Of a stretch of DNA of 7,435 nucleotides, positions 1-5,750 are shown in pieces (the first letter of the stretch is position 1; each line of letters opens with the position of its first letter). The notes below the pieces were generated by a model, which did no database searches, had not been told where the DNA came from, and worked only from the letters and a program-made list of their open reading frames with translations. The translations under genes and the position numbers were made by a program. The DNA comes from an uncultured Actinoplanes sp. (lineage in GTDB: Bacteria > Actinomycetota > Actinomycetes > Mycobacteriales > Micromonosporaceae). Location: contig CAKUMG010000261.1 of the NCBI GenBank assembly GCA_934667465.1, positions 1 through 7,435 of the forward strand, read 5' to 3'.

Positions 1-1
1 G

Positions 2-2677
2 GCCGGGATCACCGGGCGTTCGGCCGGCCCCCGCTGGCGGGCCCTGGCCCTGGCCGGCGGCACCGGGCTGGCCGCGCTGGCGGGCGCGGCCAGCGGCGTC
101 GCCACCCTGCTCGCCCCGGACACCCTGGTCGGGGGAGTGCCGCTGCCCGCGGAGATCCCGCTGGTCGGCCTGTTCCTCGCCGCGGCGCTCTATCTGCCCG
201 CGGTCCTGCGCCCGCCGCAGCGCCGCGACGGCCCGGCCCGGCTGCGGTTCACCCTCGACGTGCTCGCCGTGACCACCGCCCTGCTGTTCACGACGTGGCT
301 GCTGCTGTTCAGCGACGGGACCCGGCGCGGCGCGTCGATCACCGCCCTGACCTTCGGCGCCGGTGCCGCCGCGGTCGCCGCCGTCACGGGCATGCACGCC
401 CTGCGCCACCGGGCCGCGCTGCGGTGGTGCGGTCCCGCCGCCGGCCTGTCCCTGGTCGGGCAGGCCGCGCTGGTCATCGGCCTGGACTTCCCGGGGGAGC
501 CGAACGCCGCGATCGCCGCCCTGGCCGCTGCCGCCGCGATCGACGTGGCGGCGGGACTGCTCTGGTACGGGTCGGTGCGCCTGCACCCCGACGACAGCGC
601 GCTCCCGCCGCCGGGCCACGAGCCCCCGGCCGGGTTCCCGCTGCACACGCTGCTGCTGCTCGGCACGGCCCTGGTCGCCGCGTACCACCTGCTCACCGGT
701 CGCGGGCTGGACCCGGTCTCGATCCTGCTGGGCGGCGTCACGGTCGCCGCGTCGGCCGCCCGCGAGTGGGTGTCGGCGCTGGCCCTGCGCCGGCAGGCCG
801 GGCACCTCACCGACCAGGGCAACCGGTTGCGCGGGCTGATGTTCGGCTCCACCGAGGTGGCCATGATCCTCGATGCCAACCTCGCCGTACGCTGGCAGTC
901 GCCGGCCGCGGCCCGCCAGTTCGGGCTCTCCGACCTCGAGGTGCTCGGCCGCGCGGTGGCAGCGCTGGTGGACCCGGAGCAGGCGGAGGCCGTGCACGCT
1001 TACCTGAGCGCGCGGATCGGCGAGCCGGTGCACCCCGGCGGCCACCCGCTCGCGGTCCGCCTGCGCGACGGCTTCGGCCGCTGGCGCGAGACCGAGTGGA
1101 CCGCCGACGGCCCGGACCCCGCCGAGCCCGGCCACACCCTCGTCGTCCACGTGCGCGACGTGACCCGGGTCCGCGACCTCGAACAGGCACTGCGCCAGGC
1201 CACCCACCTCGATCCACAGACCGGCCTGGCCAACCGGGAGGGCCTGCTGCGGGCGGCGGAGCTGACCCCGGACGCGGGCGCGATGATCGTGGCCGAGCTG
1301 GGCGGCCTCACCGCGGTCGCCGACGTCCACGGGCGGCGGCTGGCCGAGGCCGTGCTGGTGGAGGCGGCGCGGCGGCTGCGCGGCCAGGTGGCGCCCGGCG
1401 ACATCGCGGCCCGGCTCGGCGAGAACCGGCTCGCGGTGCTCACCCACGCCGGCGCGGTCCGCGCGCACCTGCTCGCAGGGCAGCTGGTCAACGCGCTGTC
1501 GGCCCCCTACACCGCGGACGGGAAGGTGTGCCACCTCTCCGCCTGGGCCGGCCTCGCCGACGTCACCGACCCCGCCACGGGCCCCGTCTCCGCCGGGGCC
1601 TCCGTCACCGCCGGGGCCTCCGTCACCGCCGGGGCCTCCACCGCCGGGGACTCCGCCGCCAGCGCCGGAGCCGCCGGGGACTCCAGTGCCGGGGACTCCA
1701 GCGCCGGCGGCTCCAGTGGCGAGGTCTCCGGTGGCGGATCCGGTGGCGAGAACTCCGGTGGCGGGCACTCCGGCGCCGGCATGGAGGAGGTGATCCGCAG
1801 GGCGTCGCTGGCGCTGCGGTCGGTGCGCGCAGCCCCGCCCGGCGCGGTCGACTGGTACGACGCCGAGATGGAGAGCCGGCTGCTGCGCCGCTCCACCCTC
1901 GAACAGGACCTGCCCGCGGCGGTGGCGGGCGGCGCGATCGGCCTGATGTTCCAGCCGATCGTCGAGCTCGCGGACCGCCACCCGGCCGGCGTCGAGGTCC
2001 AGCCGTCGTGGCGGCACCCGGCGCTCGGCCCGGTCCCGCCCGGCGAGCTGCTGACGCTGGCCGAGGAGCTGGGCCTGGCCGCCCGCATCGAGCACGACCT
2101 GCTCTACCGCGCCTGCCGCCTGCTGGCCGGCTGGCGGCAGCAGCACGCCGCGCTGTGGCTGGCCGTCGGGGTGCGACCGCGCGAGCTGACCGGGCCGGCG
2201 TTCCAGGTGGTCCTCAACACCTCGCTGGAACACCACCGGCTGCCGCCGTCCGCGCTGGTCCTGGAGATCGCCGAGCGGCACCTGCTCGACGACCCGGACG
2301 ACCCCGACGCAGCGCACCGGCCGGCGGCCGACGAGGTGGCGGCGGAGCTCGGCCGGCTGCGCGCCCGCGGCGTACGGACCGCCGTCGACAACTTCGGCAC
2401 CGGGCCGGCCGCGCTGAGCCGGCTGCGCATCCTGCCGATCGACCTGGTGAAGGCCGGCGGCCTGCTGGACGTGGCGGTCACGGTCGGGCGGCGGCTGGGC
2501 GTGGAGGTGATCGCCCACGGCGTGACGCACCCGGCGGACCTGGACGCCGCGCTGGCCGCCGGCTGCCGCCTCGGCCAGGGCGAGCTGCTCGGCCGGCCCA
2601 TGCCGGCCGAGCACCTCGAAGTCCTCCTGGCCGGAATCAGAACGCCCTCACCGGAGAAAGGGCTCAGAACGCCCTGA
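2..2677 (+). CDS. Membrane PAS-GGDEF-EAL protein with degenerate catalytic motifs (5' partial)
   Basis: The frame is open from base 2; a GTG at 137 could start it, but the 45 codons before it continue a hydrophobic membrane helix, so the true start is probably upstream of the window. Residue numbers here count the GTG at 137 as 1. Several hydrophobic segments lie between about residues 8 and 215, followed by a PAS-like domain (about 232-350), a GGDEF-like domain (about 357-475, resuming at 549-565) and an EAL-like domain (about 586-834). The GGDEF entry motif is kept as DPQTGLANR (359-367), but the signature itself reads GENRL (428-432). EAL reads EVQ (620-622). E713, D751, K772 and Q814 are kept, while the usual Asn is G678, the second Asp of DDFG is N752, the Asp after the Lys is G774 and the AEG glutamate is H794. 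These families make or cleave c-di-GMP. Here I infer no cyclase or phosphodiesterase activity, leaving a sensory or binding role. The gene ends convergently 37 bases from the galactanase stop. Confidence 0.9.
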   Translation, partial: AGITGRSAGPRWRALALAGGTGLAALAGAASGVATLLAPDTLVGGVPLPAEIPLVGLFLAAALYLPAVLRPPQRRDGPARLRFTLDVLAVTTALLFTTWLLLFSDGTRRGASITALTFGAGAAAVAAVTGMHALRHRAALRWCGPAAGLSLVGQAALVIGLDFPGEPNAAIAALAAAAAIDVAAGLLWYGSVRLHPDDSALPPPGHEPPAGFPLHTLLLLGTALVAAYHLLTGRGLDPVSILLGGVTVAASAAREWVSALALRRQAGHLTDQGNRLRGLMFGSTEVAMILDANLAVRWQSPAAARQFGLSDLEVLGRAVAALVDPEQAEAVHAYLSARIGEPVHPGGHPLAVRLRDGFGRWRETEWTADGPDPAEPGHTLVVHVRDVTRVRDLEQALRQATHLDPQTGLANREGLLRAAELTPDAGAMIVAELGGLTAVADVHGRRLAEAVLVEAARRLRGQVAPGDIAARLGENRLAVLTHAGAVRAHLLAGQLVNALSAPYTADGKVCHLSAWAGLADVTDPATGPVSAGASVTAGASVTAGASTAGDSAASAGAAGDSSAGDSSAGGSSGEVSGGGSGGENSGGGHSGAGMEEVIRRASLALRSVRAAPPGAVDWYDAEMESRLLRRSTLEQDLPAAVAGGAIGLMFQPIVELADRHPAGVEVQPSWRHPALGPVPPGELLTLAEELGLAARIEHDLLYRACRLLAGWRQQHAALWLAVGVRPRELTGPAFQVVLNTSLEHHRLPPSALVLEIAERHLLDDPDDPDAAHRPAADEVAAELGRLRARGVRTAVDNFGTGPAALSRLRILPIDLVKAGGLLDVAVTVGRRLGVEVIAHGVTHPADLDAALAAGCRLGQGELLGRPMPAEHLEVLLAGIRTPSPEKGLRTP
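1592..1778 (+). repeat. In-frame minisatellite coding an Ala/Gly/Ser linker
   Basis: Within the GGDEF/EAL gene, an 18-base unit (GCCGGGGCCTCCGTCACC) occurs perfectly twice at 1592-1609 and 1610-1627, then partially from 1628. It decays into shorter GCCGGGGACTCC-like and TCCGGTGGCG-like units. The encoded stretch (about residues 484-548, numbered from the GTG at 137) is almost only Ala, Gly, Ser, Thr, Val, Asp and Glu, and looks like a flexible disordered linker. It falls after the sequence resembling the end of the GGDEF core (around LSAWAGLADV) and before the last GGDEF-like helix (MEEVIRRASLAL), so it appears to be an insertion late in the GGDEF domain rather than a clean inter-domain linker. 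All unit lengths keep the reading frame. Confidence 0.85.
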
Positions 2678-2720
2678 CCAGAAAAGAGGGTCAGAACGCC
2701 CTGATCAGGAGGGGTCAGAA
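2637..2720. repeat. Convergent-gene 3' tandem repeat array (27/27/24), possible two-way terminator
   Basis: Three imperfect units begin with TCAGAACGCCCT at 2637, 2664 and 2691, and a fourth partial unit (TCAGAAC) begins at 2715. The spacings are 27, 27 and 24 bases. Every TCAGAA is the minus-strand TTCTGA, so the galactanase ending Phe-stop is followed by three further in-frame Phe-stop copies. On the plus strand, units 2 and 3 carry CCCTGA, the first of which is the stop of the GGDEF/EAL gene. Each unit also has a small inverted repeat: GCCCT 2644-2648 with AGGGC 2659-2663, CCCT 2672-2675 with AGGG 2687-2690, and the perfect palindrome CCTGATCAGG at 2700-2709. These stems are short and no T-run follows, so a terminator role is plausible but unproven. 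Confidence 0.75.
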
Positions 2721-4271
2721 CTTCGTGAACACCGACAGCGCGGGCAGCGCCCGGTCGTCGTAGCCGAACAGCGCCTGGTTCTCCCACCCGTCGCCGGAGG
2801 CCGGGTCGGCCGGGTCCCAGCCCGCGCCGTCGCGCGCGGTCCAGGTCGCCTCCCAGTAGAAGACGCCCAGCGCGCCCGGCACGCCCGCCACCACGGTCAT
2901 GATGTCGCGCAGCGCGTCGGCCTGCCCGCGCGGCGTGGCCGGATAGCCGCCCGCCTCGGCGAGGGCCGGGTTGAAGATGTTGGTCTCGTGGTCGTTCTCG
3001 GCGGTGGTGAAGCCGTATGCGGTCTCGGCCACCATGACCGGCTTGCCGTAGCGGGCGGCGAGGTCGGTCAGGTTGTGCTGCAGCTCGCCGAGCGACCCGT
3101 GCCAGTAGACGTAGTGCGACACCCCGATGACGTCGAACGGCACGCCGCGGCTGACCGCCTGGTCGTACCACCAGCGGTGGGCGCCGTTGTCGCCGCCCTC
3201 GGCCAGGTGCAGCACGACCTTCGTACGCGGGGAGGCCGCCTTGACCGCGTTGCTGCCCGAGGTCAGCAGCGCGGCGAGGCCGTCCCAGTTGTCCCAGCGC
3301 CCGTCGGGCCAGAGCATGCCGCCGTTGATCTCGTTGCCGACCTGCGCCATGTCGGCCGGTGTGCCTTGCTTGCGGAGGGCGGACAGGACGTCGTACGTGT
3401 GGTCGTAGACCGCCTGCCGCAGCTGCTCGAACGGCAGCTCGGCCCAGGCGGCGGGCTTGAACTGCTTGCCCGGGTCGGCCCACGCGTCGGAGTAGTGGAA
3501 GTCGATCAGCAGCTTCTGCCCGGCCTTGTGCGCGCGGCGGGCCTTGGCCAGCACGTCGTCCTTGTCGTTGTAGCCGTCGACCGGGTCCACCCACACCTTG
3601 AGCCGGATGTAGTTCACGTCGTTGTCGGCGAGCAGCTTGAACGGGTCCTTGCGGGCGCCGTTCGCCGTACGGTAGACCGCGCCGTGCGCCTCGTTCGTGG
3701 TGACGTGCGAGACGTCCGCGCCCGCGATGGCGAGCGGCGTGCCCACCTCGGCGCCGGTGCGGTCCAGCACGAGGTCGTCGAAGTTCGTCCACTGGCCCGC
3801 GGCGGCGGTGGAGTGCAGCACGAGCGTGCAGCGCCCGGCGGCGGAGACCTTGGCGGTCACGGCCAGCCGCACCCATTGATCACCTGTACGCGGCACAGCC
3901 ACGCGCTGGTCCCTGGCGGAGCCGCAGTCGCGCAGTGCCACGTACGCGTCGGGCTGGTTGCCGCTCGACCGGACCCGCAGGCCGAGCGTCCAGGTGCCCT
4001 TCTTCAGCCCGGTGAGCCGCTGCTGCGTCGTCACGGCGTAGGCCGCGTCGCCGTGGTGGGTGAGCTGGGCGGTGCCGGAGTGTCCGCCGGCCTCCACGAA
4101 GCTCGCCGCGGTCGTGCCGGACTCGGTCCAGCCGGCGGGGGCCTGCCCGGTGCCCGCCTCGAATCCGGGGTTGGCGATGGTGCCCGCCGGTGCCGGTGCC
4201 GCCGCCGCGGGGGCCGCGATCCCGCCGACGGCGGCGAGGGCGACGCCGGCCAGCACTGCTGCTCTACGCAT
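2715..4271 (-). CDS. Secreted arabinogalactan endo-beta-1,4-galactanase, GH53
   Basis: This is an extracellular endo-enzyme cutting beta-1,4-galactan chains of type I arabinogalactan and pectin side chains (the role of GanB in Bacillus subtilis). I prefer the ATG at 4269-4271 (518 residues). The longer start at 4298 adds nine residues (MINFWERSQ) encoded by the operator itself, while the ATG at 4271 has GGGAG nine bases upstream and gives a classic signal peptide (MRRAAVLAG..., cleavage near residue 25, AAAA/PAPAG). Residues about 31-172 form a beta-sandwich, carbohydrate-binding-like domain starting IANPGFEAG, possibly CBM61, with cysteines at 116 and 148. Residues about 182-518 are GH53: ADVSHV, then DFHYSDAWADPGKQ (257-270), QVGNEINGGMLWP with acid/base E314, HYVYWHG (386-392), and VAETAYGF with nucleophile E416. 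The order and wording closely match the Bacillus GH53 enzymes, and both catalytic glutamates are present. It is divergent from a LacI-type gene whose likely operators flank its start, pointing to substrate-induced expression. Confidence 0.95.
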   Translation of the reverse strand: MRRAAVLAGVALAAVGGIAAPAAAAPAPAGTIANPGFEAGTGQAPAGWTESGTTAASFVEAGGHSGTAQLTHHGDAAYAVTTQQRLTGLKKGTWTLGLRVRSSGNQPDAYVALRDCGSARDQRVAVPRTGDQWVRLAVTAKVSAAGRCTLVLHSTAAAGQWTNFDDLVLDRTGAEVGTPLAIAGADVSHVTTNEAHGAVYRTANGARKDPFKLLADNDVNYIRLKVWVDPVDGYNDKDDVLAKARRAHKAGQKLLIDFHYSDAWADPGKQFKPAAWAELPFEQLRQAVYDHTYDVLSALRKQGTPADMAQVGNEINGGMLWPDGRWDNWDGLAALLTSGSNAVKAASPRTKVVLHLAEGGDNGAHRWWYDQAVSRGVPFDVIGVSHYVYWHGSLGELQHNLTDLAARYGKPVMVAETAYGFTTAENDHETNIFNPALAEAGGYPATPRGQADALRDIMTVVAGVPGALGVFYWEATWTARDGAGWDPADPASGDGWENQALFGYDDRALPALSVFTKF

Positions 4272-4272
4272 C

Positions 4273-4286
4273 TGTGAGCGCTCCCA
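4273..4286. promoter_or_regulatory. LacI-family operator, galactanase-proximal (CebR-box-like)
   Basis: TGTGAGCGCTCCCA is a near-perfect inverted repeat centred on GAGCGCTC. It differs at one base from TGGGAGCGCTCCCA, the binding site known for the LacI-family cellobiose regulator CebR in Streptomyces. It ends two bases before the preferred galactanase start (read on the minus strand) and contains GGGAG (4281-4285), the likely Shine-Dalgarno sequence of that gene. A repressor bound here would block transcription or its early elongation. The nearby divergent LacI-type gene is the obvious candidate to bind it. Confidence 0.85.
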
Positions 4287-4350
4287 AAAGTTGATCATGC
4301 ATGTGACCTGCTAATTTGCCGACATCGATCGCGTTACGTGGGCGAAACAT

Positions 4351-4364
4351 TGGGAGCGCTCACA
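4351..4364. promoter_or_regulatory. LacI-family operator, repressor-proximal (mirror copy)
   Basis: TGGGAGCGCTCACA is the exact reverse complement of the operator at 4273-4286, so each gene sees the same half-site orientation relative to its own direction. It lies 19 bases before the chosen repressor start, a good position for autoregulation. The two operator centres are 78 bases apart, about 7.4 turns of B-DNA, which would put bound proteins on nearly opposite helix faces unless the DNA is bent or twisted. Confidence 0.85.
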
Positions 4365-4383
4365 ACACCAAACACGACGGTGA

Positions 4384-5421
4384 ATGTCAAGACCGCACAA
4401 TGTGGAGGTGACCGACTCCCCGCGCACCCGCCCCCGGCCCACCATGGATGACGTCGCCGCCGCGGCCGGCGTCTCCCGCGGCACCGTCTCCCGGGTGCTC
4501 AACGGCGGGCAGAACGTCAGCCGGGACGCGCTCGGCGCCGTCGAGCGGGCCATCCGCAGGACCGGGTACGTCGCCAACCCGCACGCCCGCAGCCTGGTCA
4601 CCCAGCGCTCGAGCTCGGTCGCGTTCATCCTCAACGAGGCGCAGGACCGGCTCTTCGAGGACCCGACGTTCCACTACCTGCTGCGCGGCTGCACCCAGAG
4701 CCTGGCGGCCCACGACATCACCCTGCTGCTGACCGTGGTCGAGTCCGAGGACGACCGCCAGCGCCTGCGCCGCTGGATCAGCGCCGGCCACGTCGACGGG
4801 GCGCTGCTCGTCTCCGGCCACCGGGACAGCCCGCTGCTCGGCGACCTGCTCGCCCAGGGCGTGCCCCTGGTCGTCTCCGGGCGCCCGCTGGGCCACGAGC
4901 GGTCGGTCAGCTACGCGGCCGCCGACGACCGCGACGGCGCCCGGCAGATGGCGGCCCACCTGCGATCCCGCGGCCGCCGCCGGATCGCCGTCATCACCGG
5001 CCCGCCCGACACCTCCGGCGGCCTCGACCGCCTGGCCGGCTTCACCGACGTGCTCGGCCCGCCCGACCCGGCACTGGTGGCCGCCGGCGACTACACCGAG
5101 GAGTCCGGCTTCGCGGCGATGGAGACGCTGCTGGCGAGCGTGCCCGACCTGGACGCCGTCTTCGTGTGCTCGGACCTGATGGCGGCCGGGGCGATGACCG
5201 CCCTGCGCCGGGCCGGCCGCACGATCCCCGGCGACGTCGCGGTCGGCGGCTTCGACGACGCCAAACTGGCCGCCGCCTCCGACCCGCCGCTGACCACGGT
5301 CCGCCAGCCCTGGCAACGTCTCAGCGCCGAAATGGTCCGCCTGCTGCTGGGCCGCATCGCCGGCGACGAGCCCGCCGCGGCGATCCTGCCCGCCGACCTG
5401 ATCATCCGCGCCTCCACCTGA
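4384..5421 (+). CDS. LacI-family transcriptional repressor, probable galactan regulator
   Basis: 345 residues, a normal length for the family. The N-terminal helix-turn-helix is clear (PTMDDVAAAAGVSRGTVSRVLN, about 19-40), followed by the hinge region (GYVANPHARSLV, 61-72) that inserts into the operator minor groove. The rest (about 76-345) is a periplasmic-binding-protein-like sugar sensor with family landmarks VDGALLVSG (137-145), the ADDRDGARQMAAHL segment (180-193), CSDLMAAGAM (262-271) and GGFDDAKLA (288-296). The ATG at 4384 was chosen because it retains the residues before the first HTH helix. It has only a weak ribosome site, so it may be leaderless or weakly translated. A strong GGAGGTGA at 4404-4411 lies inside the gene, but the next in-frame start, ATG 4444, is too far from it and would trim the HTH. 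Divergent placement and the twin operators suggest it represses the galactanase gene and itself until a galacto-oligosaccharide binds. The ligand is inferred from context; a CebR-like cello-oligosaccharide regulator is the alternative. Confidence 0.93.
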   Translation: MSRPHNVEVTDSPRTRPRPTMDDVAAAAGVSRGTVSRVLNGGQNVSRDALGAVERAIRRTGYVANPHARSLVTQRSSSVAFILNEAQDRLFEDPTFHYLLRGCTQSLAAHDITLLLTVVESEDDRQRLRRWISAGHVDGALLVSGHRDSPLLGDLLAQGVPLVVSGRPLGHERSVSYAAADDRDGARQMAAHLRSRGRRRIAVITGPPDTSGGLDRLAGFTDVLGPPDPALVAAGDYTEESGFAAMETLLASVPDLDAVFVCSDLMAAGAMTALRRAGRTIPGDVAVGGFDDAKLAAASDPPLTTVRQPWQRLSAEMVRLLLGRIAGDEPAAAILPADLIIRAST

Positions 5422-5545
5422 CGACCCGCCGGCCCGGTGGTGTGCGGTTCCGCCTGACGACCCGCCGGCCCGGTCGTCCGCCTCTCCACCTGACGAGCCG
5501 GCCTGGTCGCGCGCACCTCCACCTGGCAGAGCGCCGGCGAACCCG
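5411..5545 (+). repeat. Post-stop tandem repeat array after the repressor gene (36/36/33)
   Basis: Units begin at 5411, 5447, 5483 and, partially, 5516. Each reads roughly CCTCCACCTGACGACCCGCC then GGCCCGGT. The first unit contains the last codons and the stop of the repressor gene (Ser-Thr-stop). Units two and three repeat the terminal codons and TGA in the same frame (TGA at 5419, 5455 and 5491); in the fourth copy TGA has become TGG (5524). The spacings 36, 36 and 33 are all multiples of three. The frame after the third stop stays open to TGA 5707-5709, but this looks like non-coding sequence. Confidence 0.8.
5456..5478 (+). terminator. Stem-loop in second repeat unit, candidate repressor-gene terminator
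   Basis: GACGACC (5456-5462) is perfectly complementary to GGTCGTC (5472-5478) across a nine-base GC-rich loop that itself contains GCCGGC. Units one and three can form only weakened versions. There is no T-run, which is common for high-GC actinobacterial terminators, so the call rests on position (35 bases after the stop) and the perfect 7-bp stem. Confidence 0.45.
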
Positions 5546-5653
5546 GACCCGGCGCCCGCCCGCGCCACCACCGCGGGCCGGCACCCGGTCACGGGAATGG
5601 CGGCGCTGATGCCAACCGGATGATCGGGCCGCGGGGGCCGTTCGGGCACGGCT

Positions 5654-5665
5654 GGTTCCGGAACC
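5654..5665. promoter_or_regulatory. 12-bp perfect palindrome, candidate operator
   Basis: GGTTCCGGAACC is a perfect inverted repeat 11 bases before the TTGACT element and 85 bases before the next gene's start. The placement suits a regulator site. In a GC-rich window of this size one or two such palindromes are expected by chance, so this is only a candidate, and no known regulator is matched. Confidence 0.3.
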
Positions 5666-5676
5666 GTGGCGGGCTG

Positions 5677-5705
5677 TTGACTTTGATCGCCGCCTATCGC
5701 TTTCT
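5677..5705 (+). promoter_or_regulatory. Possible promoter for the beta-helix protein gene
   Basis: TTGACT at 5677-5682 matches five of six bases of a housekeeping -35 box. The matching -10 at 17-base spacing (CTTTCT, 5700-5705) is poor, and TATCGC (5695-5700) is too close. The local drop in GC and the position 50-75 bases before the gene support a promoter somewhere here, but the exact boxes are uncertain. Confidence 0.25.
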
Positions 5706-5735
5706 GTGACTGGCTTCATTGCCGTCTCGTTACGG

Positions 5736-5741
5736 AAAGGA
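5736..5741 (+). promoter_or_regulatory. Ribosome binding site deciding the 5751 start
   Basis: AAAGGA (within GGAAAGGA, 5734-5741 region) lies nine bases before ATG 5751, an ideal distance. It fixes that ATG as the start, and the encoded protein begins directly with a signal peptide. Confidence 0.75.
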
Positions 5742-5750
5742 CCATCCCGC

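Larger units (their letters stand above)
4272..4383. promoter_or_regulatory. Divergent control region between galactanase and repressor genes
   Basis: This 112-base gap is clearly more AT-rich than the rest of the window and must carry the promoters for both divergent genes. It is bracketed by two mirrored operators. Small palindromes lie between them: TGATCA (4292-4297), CATGCATG (4296-4303) and the overlapping ATCGAT/CGATCG (4324-4332). For the plus strand, TTGATC (4291-4296) and TAATTT (4312-4317) resemble -35 and -10 boxes, but the 15-base spacing is short. I see no convincing -35/-10 pair for the galactanase direction, so the promoters remain unassigned. Confidence 0.7.
5422..5750. other. 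329-base intergenic region between repressor and beta-helix protein genes
   Basis: From left to right it holds the rest of the tandem array (to about 5545), a featureless GC-rich stretch (about 5546-5653) in which I see nothing specific, a 12-bp palindrome (5654-5665), a possible promoter (from 5677), an A/T-richer leader and a ribosome binding site (5736-5741). No copy of the GAGCGCTC operator is present, so the downstream gene is probably not under the same repressor through a local site. Open frames here have no start signals or recognisable protein features. Confidence 0.7.

Noticed and set aside
137..139. GTG at 137 as the true start of the GGDEF/EAL gene
   Set aside because: The same frame is open to the left edge and encodes a plausible transmembrane helix just upstream. 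GGGGGAG directly precedes the GTG with almost no spacing, which is poor for a ribosome site.
2637..2720. CRISPR-like array
   Set aside because: Units are only 24-27 bases, contiguous, without unique spacers, and overlap two gene ends.
2104..3876. Long minus-strand open frame (590 codons) across the convergent junction
   Set aside because: It is out of frame with the clear GH53 coding sequence and antisense to the EAL domain; its arginine- and alanine-rich composition is typical of shadow frames in high-GC DNA.
2988..4277. Plus-strand open frame opposite the galactanase
   Set aside because: It is antisense to a confidently identified GH53 gene and shows no protein motif or ribosome site.
4387..5649. 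Minus-strand open frame opposite the LacI-type gene
   Set aside because: Shadow of the repressor gene; its Gly-rich repeats simply mirror the tandem array at 5411-5545.
5494..5709. Open frame continuing after the third stop of the repressor array to TGA 5707-5709
   Set aside because: It has no ribosome site, no recognisable domain and unremarkable composition; it is open only because the region is GC-rich.
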